From Exiguobacterium sp. FSL W8-0210 (GTDB lineage: Bacteria > Bacillota > Bacilli > Exiguobacteriales > Exiguobacteriaceae): DNA of 64,000 nt. Made by a program: the position numbers and the translations under genes. The notes beneath the pieces are model-generated. The model did not search any database and was not told where the DNA came from. It saw only the letters and a program-made list of their open reading frames with translations. Below are positions 34,852 to 42,982 of the stretch, in pieces (position 1 is the first letter of the stretch; every line of letters begins with the position of its first letter). The DNA lies in the NCBI RefSeq assembly GCF_038006045.1, contig NZ_JBBOUK010000001.1:1219001-1283000 (forward strand), written 5' to 3'.

Positions 34852-35618
34852 ATGATACGGGAAACGTGGTTTTTGATGCGTCGGAGTCTACTCGTCACGT
34901 TACGTAATCCGTTTTCCTTCATTCCGAATTTGATCATCAGTGTCTTCTTCTTGCTCGTCTACACGAGTGGTTTGTCTGGAATCTCGAATTTACCGCAGTT
35001 CGACGGCGTCGATTATTTGAACTTCATTCTGCCAGTTTCAATCGTCTCGGGTGCTGTTGGTGGAGCCGGGGGAGCCGGTCAAGCACTCGTCAAGGATATC
35101 GAGAGTGGTTACTTCGCACGACTATTATTGACACCGGTCTCGCGAACCGCGATCGTCCTCGGACCGATGCTTGCCGGGATGTTGCAATTATTCGTTCAAA
35201 CGTTACTGATTTTCGGGATGGCCTTTTTGCTTGGTCTATCGATTCCAGTCGGTGTCAGCGGCTTTTTCTTGACGATTTTACTCGCGCTCGGATTGGACTC
35301 GCCTTTGCCGGTTACTCGGTCGGTGTCGCTTTGAAGACACGGAATGCGCAAGCCGCTCAAGCCGGAACGCTCTTATTCTTTCCGCTGATTTTCCTGTCGA
35401 CGACGTTTGTGCCGAAAGACTTGATTGAAGCCGAATGGCTCAAGATTGCTGCGACGATCAATCCGACGACCTATATCATGGAAGGGATGCGCAGTGTGTT
35501 AACCCGTTCGGAGATTGATTGGTCGGTTTATTGGCAAGGTTTGATCGTCGCTGCTGTTCTTAGCATTGCGATGGTGATCTTTGCTGCGTTGAACGCACGC
35601 GGAGCGTTGAAAAAGTAA
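34852..35618 (+). pseudogene. DrrB-type ABC-2 permease, frameshifted
   Basis: Partner permease of the DrrA-type ATPase. The first frame (34852 to about 35295) gives the N-terminal helices and the ABC-2 motif DIESGYFARLLLTPVSR. It then runs into a nonsense tail that stops at 35334. From about 35298 another frame gives LAFAGYSVGVALKTRNAQAAQAG and ends properly at 35618 with INPTTYIMEGMR. Adding one G to the GG at 35290-35291 restores LALGIGLAFAGYSV, about 255 residues, normal for DrrB. So one base is missing, either in the genome or in the sequence. The ATG begins 1 base after the ATPase stop. Confidence 0.88.
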
Positions 35619-35620
35619 AA

Positions 35621-35650
35621 AAATGGACCCGTTTTTAAGTGGATCCATTT
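35621..35650 (+). terminator. Weak terminator after the ABC genes
   Basis: AAATGGACCC and GGATCCATTT are nearly complementary around GTTTTTAAGT, ending in TTTC. Confidence 0.5.
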
Positions 35651-35674
35651 CATGCGGTTATCTAGTTGATTGTC

Positions 35675-36111
35675 TTATTTCAAATCGCGTTTTTCTTCCT
35701 CTTCTTTCGACGATTTGCTTTTTGCGTCGAACTCAGAACGTGTCATGACATCTTCAACATGCATATTGATTTCGATGACATCGAGTCCTGTCATATCATG
35801 GACTAATTTTTGATTTTCGTTACAGCGTCTTGGAAGATGGACGGAATGTTTTTACCGTACTCGACGATGACTTTTAAGTCGAGTGCGACTTGTCGTTCGC
35901 CGACTTCTGCGTCAATGCCTTTTGTGATGTCTTCCGTGCTCCGGAAACGATTTGTCAATCCACTCATGAAGCCACCGCTCATTGAGAGGATGCCTTTGAC
36001 ATCATTTGATGCGATACCAGCGATTTTTTTAATGACTTGATCTTCGAATGTGAGTTTGTTTTCGCGTACTAATTCGTTTTCGTTTTGTTTAGTGTTGATT
36101 TCGTTAGCCAT
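35675..36111 (-). pseudogene. asp23: Asp23/Gls24 family alkaline shock protein, frameshifted near the end
   Basis: Asp23-family envelope stress protein. From the ATG at 36111 (after AAAAGGAG) the frame gives LTFEDQVIKKIAGIASNDVKGI and SGGFMSGL and runs to a stop at 35803. Beyond that point the conserved C-terminus continues in the next frame: LVHDMTGLDVIEINMHVEDVM followed by an acidic/basic tail, stopping at 35675. Adding one base to the T5 run at 35807-35811 joins the two as KIKKLVHDMTGLDV, about 145 residues. The gene is last in the amaP-DUF2273-asp23 operon. Either a one-base error or a true truncation of about 45 residues must be assumed. Confidence 0.9.
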
Positions 36112-36164
36112 GAGAAATTTCTCCTTTTAGTGTGAGTTGAATGATTTTTTTATTTTCTATATGC

Positions 36165-36371
36165 TCAATCCCGCTGAAAGAACTGAATCCATCCTTCAAC
36201 ATCAAGCGCATTATCCCGCCACTGACCAATCAAGTAACCGATTGTTGCGAATACGATGATCAACAACGTCGGTCCAAAACCGATCGTTAAGAACAAGATG
36301 GCGAGGATCAGTCCGACTAGCCCGCCGAGTAGACGGTAGCGATACGGACGAAGTGCTTCGCTCGTTTTCAT
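36165..36371 (-). CDS. DUF2273 small membrane protein
   Basis: A 68-residue protein with two hydrophobic helices (about 13-30 and 32-48) and the conserved pattern YRYRLLGGLVGLILA. DUF2273 proteins occur between amaP and asp23 in many Firmicutes, as here. The start at 36371 follows AGGAGGAAG. It probably helps bind or position Asp23 at the membrane, which is inference from gene order. Confidence 0.88.
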   Translation of the reverse strand: MKTSEALRPYRYRLLGGLVGLILAILFLTIGFGPTLLIIVFATIGYLIGQWRDNALDVEGWIQFFQRD

Positions 36372-36391
36372 GATCTTCCTCCTCTCGTATC

Positions 36392-36934
36392 TTAGACGAC
36401 ACGTTCAGACGTTTTTGTCTTCGTGTCACTGATTCGGACGCGTGTTTTTGTGACAGGTAGTTCGAGCAACGATTCGACCGCGTTCTTGGCACGTTCTTGA
36501 ATGTCTTTGCCGATTGTCGGCAAGCCTTCTTGACCGAAGACGAAACAGTCGACTTCTAACGCTACGGTTTCTTTTTTCGAGTGAATATCCGCGTTGACGC
36601 GTGGCGAACGTACGCCGTTGATACCGCGAATTGACTCGAGTGCCGTTCGTTCAATCGTTTGCTTAGAGATCGTGATATTCCCGTCACCGGTTTGAATCAG
36701 GAGACGTTGTCCTTTTGAACGACTGAATAGTCCAGTGAATAATAGAATGACAAATACGAATGCTAGGAAGCCACCAAGTGATAAAATCGTGTAGCTATAC
36801 CATTGTTGATCTTGCCACTGTTCAATCAAAGGACTGAGTCGTGGAACATCATAGACGCCGAGTACAAGAAGACCGACGCTGACTAAACCGAGAATGCCAA
36901 TCAGGACGAGTAGGAAACGATTGAATCCGTTCAT
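36392..36934 (-). CDS. amaP: Alkaline shock response membrane anchor protein AmaP
   Basis: A 180-residue protein with two N-terminal helices (about 5-27 and 45-67) and a cytoplasmic Asp23-like domain containing GNITISKQTIERTALESIRG. In Staphylococcus aureus AmaP anchors Asp23 to the membrane. The start at 36934 follows AGAAAGGAGAG. It is the first gene of the minus-strand operon amaP-DUF2273-asp23. An 18-base perfect palindrome lies just upstream (36955-36972). SigB control is known in Staphylococcus, but I saw no convincing SigB box here. Confidence 0.9.
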   Translation of the reverse strand: MNGFNRFLLVLIGILGLVSVGLLVLGVYDVPRLSPLIEQWQDQQWYSYTILSLGGFLAFVFVILLFTGLFSRSKGQRLLIQTGDGNITISKQTIERTALESIRGINGVRSPRVNADIHSKKETVALEVDCFVFGQEGLPTIGKDIQERAKNAVESLLELPVTKTRVRISDTKTKTSERVV

Positions 36935-36954
36935 GTTACATCTCTCCTTTCTGT

Positions 36955-36972
36955 CGTTAAAATGTTTTAACG
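36955..36972. promoter_or_regulatory. Perfect palindrome before amaP
   Basis: CGTTAAAA and TTTTAACG flank TG. It lies about 5 bases upstream of the amaP ribosome site, where a repressor could block transcription or a stem could affect translation. The protein that binds it is unknown. Confidence 0.5.
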
Positions 36973-36988
36973 TGATTGTTCTACACAT

Positions 36989-37228
36989 GAAATATTATGT
37001 GTATGGTGAGGATATTCCCGCTCAAACGAACTCGAAAAATGGAAATACATTTCAAATAAAAAGACTATTTATTCTGAAAATTTATCTATTTATTAGAAAA
37101 ATAGTAGATAAAATACGGCTTTATGTACTGAAATCAAGAATGTTACAATGTCCTAAAGGTTTAAGCGTTTGCGAAAAAATATCTATCATGAATAGTATTC
37201 AATGTCAATATAGAAAATCATCTCCAAC
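36989..37228. other. AT-rich intergenic stretch without a gene
   Basis: About 240 bases, much more AT-rich than its surroundings. It holds a short inverted repeat (ACACAT...ATGTGT near 36983-37002) and must contain the amaP promoter on the minus strand. I see no supported coding frame; the open frame at 36894-37304 overlaps amaP and a terminator. Confidence 0.5.
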
Positions 37229-37260
37229 AAAAAACTCCTCTCATGCGGTCATGAGAGGAG
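37229..37260 (-). terminator. Terminator of the amino-acid permease gene
   Basis: The perfect arms CTCCTCTCATG and CATGAGAGGAG lie around CGGT. On the minus strand the stem is followed by six T. Confidence 0.9.
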
Positions 37261-37270
37261 AGATAAACGT

Positions 37271-38638
37271 TTATTTTTCGACTTTCGGTACTTTTACGAT
37301 GTAATAGACCGTACTTAAAATCAAGAAAGCGACTCCGATTAAGATCGAGACGCGTGTCTCATCGTTGAACAACATCCCGACGAGCACTGTCACCAGCGCG
37401 ACGATCGACAGATAGTTCGTCAACGGCGCACCTGGCATCTTGAACGGATGTGAGGCTGTCCGTTCGCTTTCAAGTTTACGATACCGAATATGACTGATTA
37501 AAATCGCGAACCATGGCACCATCCCTGGCAGTACCGAAGCACTGTAGACATACACGAAGATATTCGTATCCTTCCCGAGAACGAGTGGCAAGGTGATATC
37601 GAGAATGACTCCGAAGAAAATCCCGATTGAAATCGCGAAGACCGTGTAGAATGGAATGCCACGTTTATTGACTTTCAAGAAGAAGGACGGTACTTGTCCT
37701 TTTTCAGCCAATGCATAGATCATCCGGCTTGCACTGAAGATCCCGGAGTTACAACCGGATAAAGCGGCCGTGATGACGACGAAGTTGATGATACCGGCAG
37801 CAATCGTGACACCGACCTTAGCGAATGTCGCAACGAACGGACTGCCGAGATCCGACAACTCATTCCACGGATACACCGTGACGATGATGAAGATAGAGCC
37901 GACGTAGAAAATCAAGATTCGCCAGACGACACCATTGATCGCCTTCGTAATGTTCTTCTCTGGATCTTTCGTTTCTCCAGCTGTCACGCCGATCAACTCA
38001 ACACCGATATAAGAGGCGAAGACGATCGAGAGCGCAAAGAAGAAGCCGGTGAAACCATTCGTGAAGAATCCACCATTCGCCCAAAGATTCGAGAAGCCGA
38101 CCGGATTTCCGTCATTTCCTAGACCAAAGAAGATGATTCCAAGTCCAGCGACGATCATGAGAAGAATCGTTATTACCTTGATTGAGGCGAACCAAAACTC
38201 GAGTTCGCCGAACATCTTGACGGAAGCAAGGTTCGCAAGCGTCAAGAGAATGATGACGACGACGCCTGGAATCCAAGTCGGTAGTTCCGGCCACCAGAAG
38301 CGTAAATATGTTCCGACAGCGATGACTTCACTCATCCCGACGACGACCCAGTTGAAGATATTACTGCTTGCTGTCAAGAAGCCAGCTGCTGGATGGATAT
38401 AGTCGTTTGCGAACTTTGCGTACGAACCACTGTGAGGATGGGTGTAGACCATCTCACCAAGTGCCCGCATGATAAAAAAGATAAAGACTCCTGCTAGCAT
38501 GTACGCGAGTAAGACAGATGGTCCCGTCCAAGCAATCGTACTCGATGCTCCAAGGAAAAGACCGACCCCGATCGTTCCTCCGAGTGCAATCATTTGTACC
38601 TGTCGTGCTGTTAAATCTCGTTTCAAATTCGAACTCAT
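37271..38638 (-). CDS. Amino acid permease, AAT/APC family
   Basis: A 455-residue permease with twelve helices. The first carries the APC signature MIALGGTIGVGLFLGAS, followed by RALGEMVYTHPHSGSYA and later EMNI-type blocks such as GVELIGVTAGETKDPEKNI. This is the amino-acid transporter (AAT) group that includes GabP, AnsP, RocE and Bacillus YbgF. The substrate cannot be assigned. The start is one of two adjacent ATG codons (38641 or 38638); GGGGG is 5 bases before the second. It is a single gene with its own terminator. Confidence 0.9.
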   Translation of the reverse strand: MSSNLKRDLTARQVQMIALGGTIGVGLFLGASSTIAWTGPSVLLAYMLAGVFIFFIMRALGEMVYTHPHSGSYAKFANDYIHPAAGFLTASSNIFNWVVVGMSEVIAVGTYLRFWWPELPTWIPGVVVIILLTLANLASVKMFGELEFWFASIKVITILLMIVAGLGIIFFGLGNDGNPVGFSNLWANGGFFTNGFTGFFFALSIVFASYIGVELIGVTAGETKDPEKNITKAINGVVWRILIFYVGSIFIIVTVYPWNELSDLGSPFVATFAKVGVTIAAGIINFVVITAALSGCNSGIFSASRMIYALAEKGQVPSFFLKVNKRGIPFYTVFAISIGIFFGVILDITLPLVLGKDTNIFVYVYSASVLPGMVPWFAILISHIRYRKLESERTASHPFKMPGAPLTNYLSIVALVTVLVGMLFNDETRVSILIGVAFLILSTVYYIVKVPKVEK

Positions 38639-38804
38639 CATTTCCCCCAAAAAAATTCTGTGACGTCATAATGTTCAGACAACTTGTCCAAATAACTATA
38701 ACGCTGAGTATACTATCCTCAGATAGAACTCGGCTAGTCTTTTTGAAAATTTGAAATGAGGTTTTCAAAAATCAGAAATTCATGAAACTATTGTGTAACA
38801 GCTT

Positions 38805-39686
38805 TCATTCGTTGGCAATCAAAGCCGGAAGGTGTCGTTCCAACTTACCGAAAAATAACTGATTCGAGGTAGATAAAACAATCAAATCTTGACGCATTGT
38901 AAGGTCACCTGACAGGATTTCACCCTGTTCAGTCATGAATCGAATCGAGCGAATCGGCTGAAAGATAGTCTCATCCCGCTTTAATAATTGGACATCCTCG
39001 TGATCGGCAGCGAGAAGGTATTCACCATGACGAGCAAACTGGGAAAAAGCAATCGTTGGTGCTTCACAGACTAAATCCTCTTGACTGATACGGACGAAGC
39101 GAAAATCGGAATAATAGAAAAACCAGACTTCCTTTGACGAACAAACGTTTAAAGCGTAGCAGTCATCGATTGGATATTGACGATTTTTATACTGGACCTC
39201 ACCGCGGTCGTTGAAGGCAACGAGACCAAACGCTCCGTTTGAACTCGTCATTGCGTCCGCGTAAATGCCTTCATCGAAATAACTGACCCAGATCTGACCT
39301 TGTTCATCGATTTGAACGTTCTGAATCCCATCGTCGAGACAATAGCTATCGAGTAAGTGCCCTTGAACATCATAAATGAATGCATTCGGCATCCAGGAGC
39401 CGTCGATGTCGTCATCGCAGCGTGAGGCGACGAGCAGGAGCCGACCGTCCGGGAAACGATCAACGAACGAGAAATCAGTTTCTGACTGAGCGACGATCGT
39501 CGTCTTACGCCACTCGTTCTTTAATTGATGGATCGACAAAACCGTACGACCGCGCGCTTCATCCAATGTCTCTTCAACGAGTAGGATGTGTCCGTCGACA
39601 CTGATACCGGTCGCGACCGGCTTACCGTTCCGATAGGATGCAGTCAAACGACGGAGTGGAAAATGAGCAAGTGGGGATGTGAGCAT
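38805..39686 (-). CDS. Hypothetical protein, probable beta-propeller
   Basis: A 293-residue soluble protein without signal peptide. It consists of repeated beta-rich units with patterns like DRFPDGRLLLVASR, VQIDEQGQIWVSYFDEGIY and FNDRGEVQYKN, which suggests a beta-propeller. It has several Cys residues but no metal motif I can name. The start at 39686 follows ACAGGAGG. It is read alone on the minus strand. I recognise no function. Confidence 0.75.
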   Translation of the reverse strand: MLTSPLAHFPLRRLTASYRNGKPVATGISVDGHILLVEETLDEARGRTVLSIHQLKNEWRKTTIVAQSETDFSFVDRFPDGRLLLVASRCDDDIDGSWMPNAFIYDVQGHLLDSYCLDDGIQNVQIDEQGQIWVSYFDEGIYADAMTSSNGAFGLVAFNDRGEVQYKNRQYPIDDCYALNVCSSKEVWFFYYSDFRFVRISQEDLVCEAPTIAFSQFARHGEYLLAADHEDVQLLKRDETIFQPIRSIRFMTEQGEILSGDLTMRQDLIVLSTSNQLFFGKLERHLPALIANE

Positions 39687-39707
39687 GGCAGGACCTCCTG
39701 TTTGTTT

Positions 39708-39738
39708 AAAAAAGCAGTCCGTCGTCAGACAGACTGCT
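39708..39738 (-). terminator. Terminator after the DedA gene
   Basis: AGCAGTC and GACTGCT are inverted around 12 bases; on the minus strand six T follow. Confidence 0.75.
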
Positions 39739-39744
39739 AGTTGT

Positions 39745-40338
39745 TCAAACCGTTCGTTGACGGCGTTTGTAGATAACGTAGAAGATGATCAAGACAACGG
39801 CAGCGATTAGGACACCGTTCGTATAAGGTGCTGCTACTTCTTTGATCGAGCGCCAGTTCGTTCCGAGCGTTTCACCAAGATACAGGAACAAAATTGACCA
39901 CGGAATGATCGCAAGCACCGTATAGAGAGAAAACTTCGTTTGATCCATCTTAGCAAGACCTGCCGGAATCGAGATGGCATGACGAACGACGGGGATGAAA
40001 CGGGCTCCGAAGATGACGCCTTGACCATATTTCAAGAACCAACGCTCGGCTAAGTCCAAGTGATGCTCTGAAATCAAAACATACTTCCCATATTTTAGGA
40101 TAAGGGGACGACCGCCGTAGCGAGCGAACCAATATAAGAATAATTGCGAGAATAATCCACCGATGACGGCAGCGACGATGGCGAGCGGCCAGCCGATCGT
40201 TCCTTGGGAAATCATGAATCCACCGTAAGAGAGGACGATTTCACTCGGTATGATTTCAATCATCAACCCGAGGGCGATGCCGAAATATCCGAGATCGGCA
40301 AGCGAAAGTAAAATCTGGTTGACGACTTGAGATAACAC
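39745..40338 (-). CDS. DedA family membrane protein
   Basis: A 197-residue DedA (VTT-domain) protein with five hydrophobic helices. The family features EIIPSEIVLSYGGFM, GGLFSQLFLYWFARYGGRP and the FGARFIPVVRHAISIPAG block are clear. DedA proteins flip lipids such as undecaprenyl phosphate or phosphatidylethanolamine, or support membrane potential and drug tolerance; the specific task here is not visible. I place the start at the GTG at 40338, since AAAGGAG is 8 bases upstream; the TTG at 40347 abuts that site. Confidence 0.92.
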   Translation of the reverse strand: MLSQVVNQILLSLADLGYFGIALGLMIEIIPSEIVLSYGGFMISQGTIGWPLAIVAAVIGGLFSQLFLYWFARYGGRPLILKYGKYVLISEHHLDLAERWFLKYGQGVIFGARFIPVVRHAISIPAGLAKMDQTKFSLYTVLAIIPWSILFLYLGETLGTNWRSIKEVAAPYTNGVLIAAVVLIIFYVIYKRRQRTV

Positions 40339-40422
40339 GTTAGACAACTCCTTTGTATCAGTTCATTCCTTTATTTTAGAGAACCGGCGACGAAATGAAA
40401 AGGAAAAAAACGGAGACAATTC

Positions 40423-40457
40423 AAAAGACGGATTCGCGATGACAGCGAATCCGTCTT
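40423..40457. terminator. Terminator after the NhaC/YuiF-type transporter
   Basis: AAGACGGATTCGC and GCGAATCCGTCTT are perfect complements around GATGACA, with T- or A-rich flanks on both sides. Confidence 0.88.
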
Positions 40458-40461
40458 GTTT

Positions 40462-41784
40462 TTATAATACGACCGCAGCGATCGTACCGAAGATGAGTAA
40501 TGGAATGTTGTAATGCAGGAACGTCGGAATGACCGTTTCTCGCATGTGATCGTGCTGACCATCAGCATTCAAACCACTCGTTGGTCCGAGTGTCGAGTCA
40601 GACGCCGGGCTACCCGCGTCACCGAGCGCACCGGCTGTACCGATGATGGCAATCGTCGCTTCTAAGCTGAATCCGTACTGGATACAAAGTGGAACGAAGA
40701 TGGCAGCGATGATCGGAACGGTCGAGAAACTCGAGCCGATCCCCATCGTGACGAGAAGACCAATCAAGAGCATGACAAAGGCGGCAACGAGTTGTGAATC
40801 GCCCATCAACGCTTTCGAATTCTCGACGAGTGGCTCGATATCGCCCGTCTTACGCAAGACGTTCGAGAAGCCGTTCGCTGAAATCATGACGAAACCGATG
40901 AATGACATCATGCGCATACCGCGTGTAATGACGTCATCTGCTTCACTGAAACGAACAAGACGAAGAAGCAAGAAGAGAATCAACCCCGTCGTCGCAGCGA
41001 GAATCATCGACTCCGTTTGCAGTTGGACGATCAATGTCGCGATGACGACGATACCACTTAAGACAAGCTTCGTTTTCGTGATGACTGGGATTTCATAATC
41101 GTCCGGTGCGATGTCACGCATCTCATATGTCCGTTCTTTACGATATGAGTATAGACCTATCAAGAGACCGACGACCATCCCGAGTGCTGGAATCGCCATC
41201 GCTTCGATGACGGATGCTCCTGCTGTATCGAGACCATTTGCCTTCAAGTTCTTTAATAGAATCTGGTTGAGGTAAATGTCTCCGAAACCAACTGGTAGGA
41301 ACATGTATGGTGTCACAAGACCAAACGTCATGATGATCGCAATCCGGCGTCGATCCATCTTCAATTGATTGAAGAGACCAAGAAGCGGCGGAATGATGAT
41401 TGGAATGAAAGCGATGTGGATCGGCAACACGTTTTGTGAACTGATCGCAAGCAAAAGAATCGCAAACAAGATGAATCCTTTTAATTTTTTGACGGAAGCG
41501 GCACTTGCGTTACCACGCGAGCGTGCAATCAAAGAGTGAGCGAGTGCATCCGGTAAGCCCGTTTTCGAGAGGGCAACGGCAAATGCACCGAGCAACGCGT
41601 AGCTCAGGGCGATTTCTGCCCCGTCACCAAGACCACCGGCAAACGCTTCGGTTGTTTTCGTTAAATCAAGACCACCGACGAGACCACCGGCAAACGCACT
41701 GATGACCATCGCGAGCACGATGTGGACGCGGAAGATCGCTAAAATAAACAGTAAAAAGACGGCAAACAATACGGCGTTTATCAT
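40462..41784 (-). CDS. Na+/H+ antiporter family protein, YuiF type
   Basis: A 440-residue membrane protein with about twelve helices of the NhaC-like ion-transporter superfamily. It has LGDGAEIALSYALLGAFAVALSKTGL in the first half and MGIGSSFSTVPIIAAIF and GTAGALGDAGSPASDSTLGPTSGLN in the second, the latter being a hallmark of the Bacillus YuiF group. Members are annotated as sodium antiporters or amino-acid transporters; neither can be decided. The ATG at 41784 has only a weak ribosome site (AAAGTGTGG). It is a single gene. Confidence 0.87.
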   Translation of the reverse strand: MINAVLFAVFLLFILAIFRVHIVLAMVISAFAGGLVGGLDLTKTTEAFAGGLGDGAEIALSYALLGAFAVALSKTGLPDALAHSLIARSRGNASAASVKKLKGFILFAILLLAISSQNVLPIHIAFIPIIIPPLLGLFNQLKMDRRRIAIIMTFGLVTPYMFLPVGFGDIYLNQILLKNLKANGLDTAGASVIEAMAIPALGMVVGLLIGLYSYRKERTYEMRDIAPDDYEIPVITKTKLVLSGIVVIATLIVQLQTESMILAATTGLILFLLLRLVRFSEADDVITRGMRMMSFIGFVMISANGFSNVLRKTGDIEPLVENSKALMGDSQLVAAFVMLLIGLLVTMGIGSSFSTVPIIAAIFVPLCIQYGFSLEATIAIIGTAGALGDAGSPASDSTLGPTSGLNADGQHDHMRETVIPTFLHYNIPLLIFGTIAAVVL

Positions 41785-41989
41785 TCAGTAAAACCACACT
41801 TTCTTTTGTTATCACTGTACTATACTAAAGTATATTACAGCCATGTTGGAATGCTGTCAAGAGTAAAAGTCTGACCTCGTAATCAAAAGATGAATGATAC
41901 GCTTATTAGCTCTCCACAAGATGATACATTCTGTTATACCCCGAAGCATGAAGTGAGAAGCGTTTTGATCACTGAAAATGACTCATACG

Positions 41990-42032
41990 AAAAAACGTGC
42001 CATCCTTCTCCGGTAAGAGAGAATGGCACGTT
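41990..42032 (-). terminator. Terminator after the carbonic anhydrase gene
   Basis: AACGTGCCAT and ATGGCACGTT are inverted around about 20 bases; on the minus strand six T follow. The rest of the gap 41785-42094 shows no supported gene. Confidence 0.8.
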
Positions 42033-42094
42033 ATCTTTAGTTTAAAGCGGAGTAAATCATCCAATTCTATTTGCGTTTCTTCTATAGAGAGTGA

Positions 42095-42646
42095 TCAGCA
42101 ATCGACGACGTCAAGCTTACCAGTACCTGGATCGATGACGAGTCCGTGGACGTTCGTCCCAGGTGGCAGTAATGGGTGGTTCTTCACGAGGCTGACTGAG
42201 TGAGCGACGCTTTCTTGAACTGACGTGAAGCCACGCAACCATTGATTCAAATCAACCCCGGATACTTCGAGTGTATGAAGAATCTGTTGGTCGATTCCCC
42301 GATCCTTCATCTCGTTGATCATGTGGTTAGGATCAATCGTGCTCATTCCACAGTCGTGGTGACCGATGACGACGACTTCTTCAGCGCCAAGAGCATACAA
42401 CGCAACGAGAATCGAGCGCATAACGGAGCCGAATGGGTGCGATAGGATAGCACCGGCATTTTTGATGATCTTCGCATCCCCGTTCTTAAGACCAAGTGCG
42501 TGTGGGAGGAGCTCCGTCAAGCGGGCATCCATACACGTCAGGATGACGACCTTTTTGTCTGGGAACTTATCCGAGACGAACTGTTCATACTGTTTTTCGG
42601 CGACGAATCGCTCGTTGAAGGCTAGCATTTCCTGTACAACTGACAT
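42095..42646 (-). CDS. Beta-carbonic anhydrase
   Basis: A 183-residue beta-class carbonic anhydrase that interconverts CO2 and bicarbonate. The zinc ligands Cys38 (LTCMDARL, with the Asp-Arg dyad), His96 and Cys99 (GHHDCGM) are all present. The short form resembles Bacillus YtiB and YbcF-type enzymes. The start at 42646 follows AAAGGAGGA. It is divergent from adhE across a 336-base region with several regulatory motifs. Confidence 0.92.
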   Translation of the reverse strand: MSVVQEMLAFNERFVAEKQYEQFVSDKFPDKKVVILTCMDARLTELLPHALGLKNGDAKIIKNAGAILSHPFGSVMRSILVALYALGAEEVVVIGHHDCGMSTIDPNHMINEMKDRGIDQQILHTLEVSGVDLNQWLRGFTSVQESVAHSVSLVKNHPLLPPGTNVHGLVIDPGTGKLDVVDC

Positions 42647-42737
42647 TCAAGTGTCCTCCTTTAGTGGTAGCTCTTAATATGTACCCCATATCAGAATACA
42701 AGATGATGAAACGGCTATCAAGTCACGAAAATGCAAG

Positions 42738-42755
42738 GTGTGACAAATCGCACAC
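42738..42755 (+). promoter_or_regulatory. Rex-like inverted repeat, distal copy
   Basis: GTGTG, 8 bases, CACAC. It has the spacing of Rex sites (TTGTG, 8 bases, CACAA) but the outer bases differ. It is the farthest of three such repeats before adhE, between adhE and the divergent carbonic anhydrase gene. Confidence 0.4.
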
Positions 42756-42802
42756 ATCCATGTACATGAAGCAAAACGATAAAAAAGAAGAATTTAAAAC
42801 AG

Positions 42803-42817
42803 TTGTAAACGCTATCA
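42803..42817 (+). promoter_or_regulatory. Catabolite-responsive element (cre)
   Basis: TTGTAAACGCTATCA fits the cre consensus TGWAANCGNTNWCA at every position. It lies upstream of adhE and indicates CcpA control by carbon source. Confidence 0.75.
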
Positions 42818-42820
42818 AAG

Positions 42821-42838
42821 GTGTGAGGGAATTCACAG
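42821..42838 (+). promoter_or_regulatory. Rex-like inverted repeat, middle copy
   Basis: GTGTGAGGGAATTCACAG holds TGTGA and TCACA in the Rex arrangement, with a full TTCACA right half. Confidence 0.5.
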
Positions 42839-42879
42839 GATGGTCATGCACAAAACAAGAAAAAGGGGTTATGATTGAT

Positions 42880-42897
42880 TTGTGAAGGAAAGCACAA
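42880..42897 (+). promoter_or_regulatory. Rex operator before adhE
   Basis: TTGTGAAGGAAAGCACAA has the perfect outer arms TTGTG and CACAA with 8 bases between, the core of the NADH/NAD-sensing Rex operator. It is 85 bases upstream of the adhE start. Rex control of adhE is known in many Firmicutes. Confidence 0.75.
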
Positions 42898-42982
42898 ACT
42901 ATTGAAAAACAGCTTGGCATTCCTGACATAATGGTTGGCAAATCAAACTCAGATTCGTTCCACGACAGGGAGGAAACCACTC

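Noticed and set aside
36989-37050. SigB promoter for the amaP operon
   Set aside because: GGGAAT on the minus strand has GTTT only 2-3 bases away instead of 12-15, so the spacing fails.
36894-37304. 136-codon plus-strand frame between amaP and the permease
   Set aside because: It crosses the amaP start, the palindrome and a terminator, and has no ribosome site or family likeness.
42664-42885. 73-codon frame in the adhE upstream region
   Set aside because: It runs through the cre and Rex-like sites and has no ribosome site.
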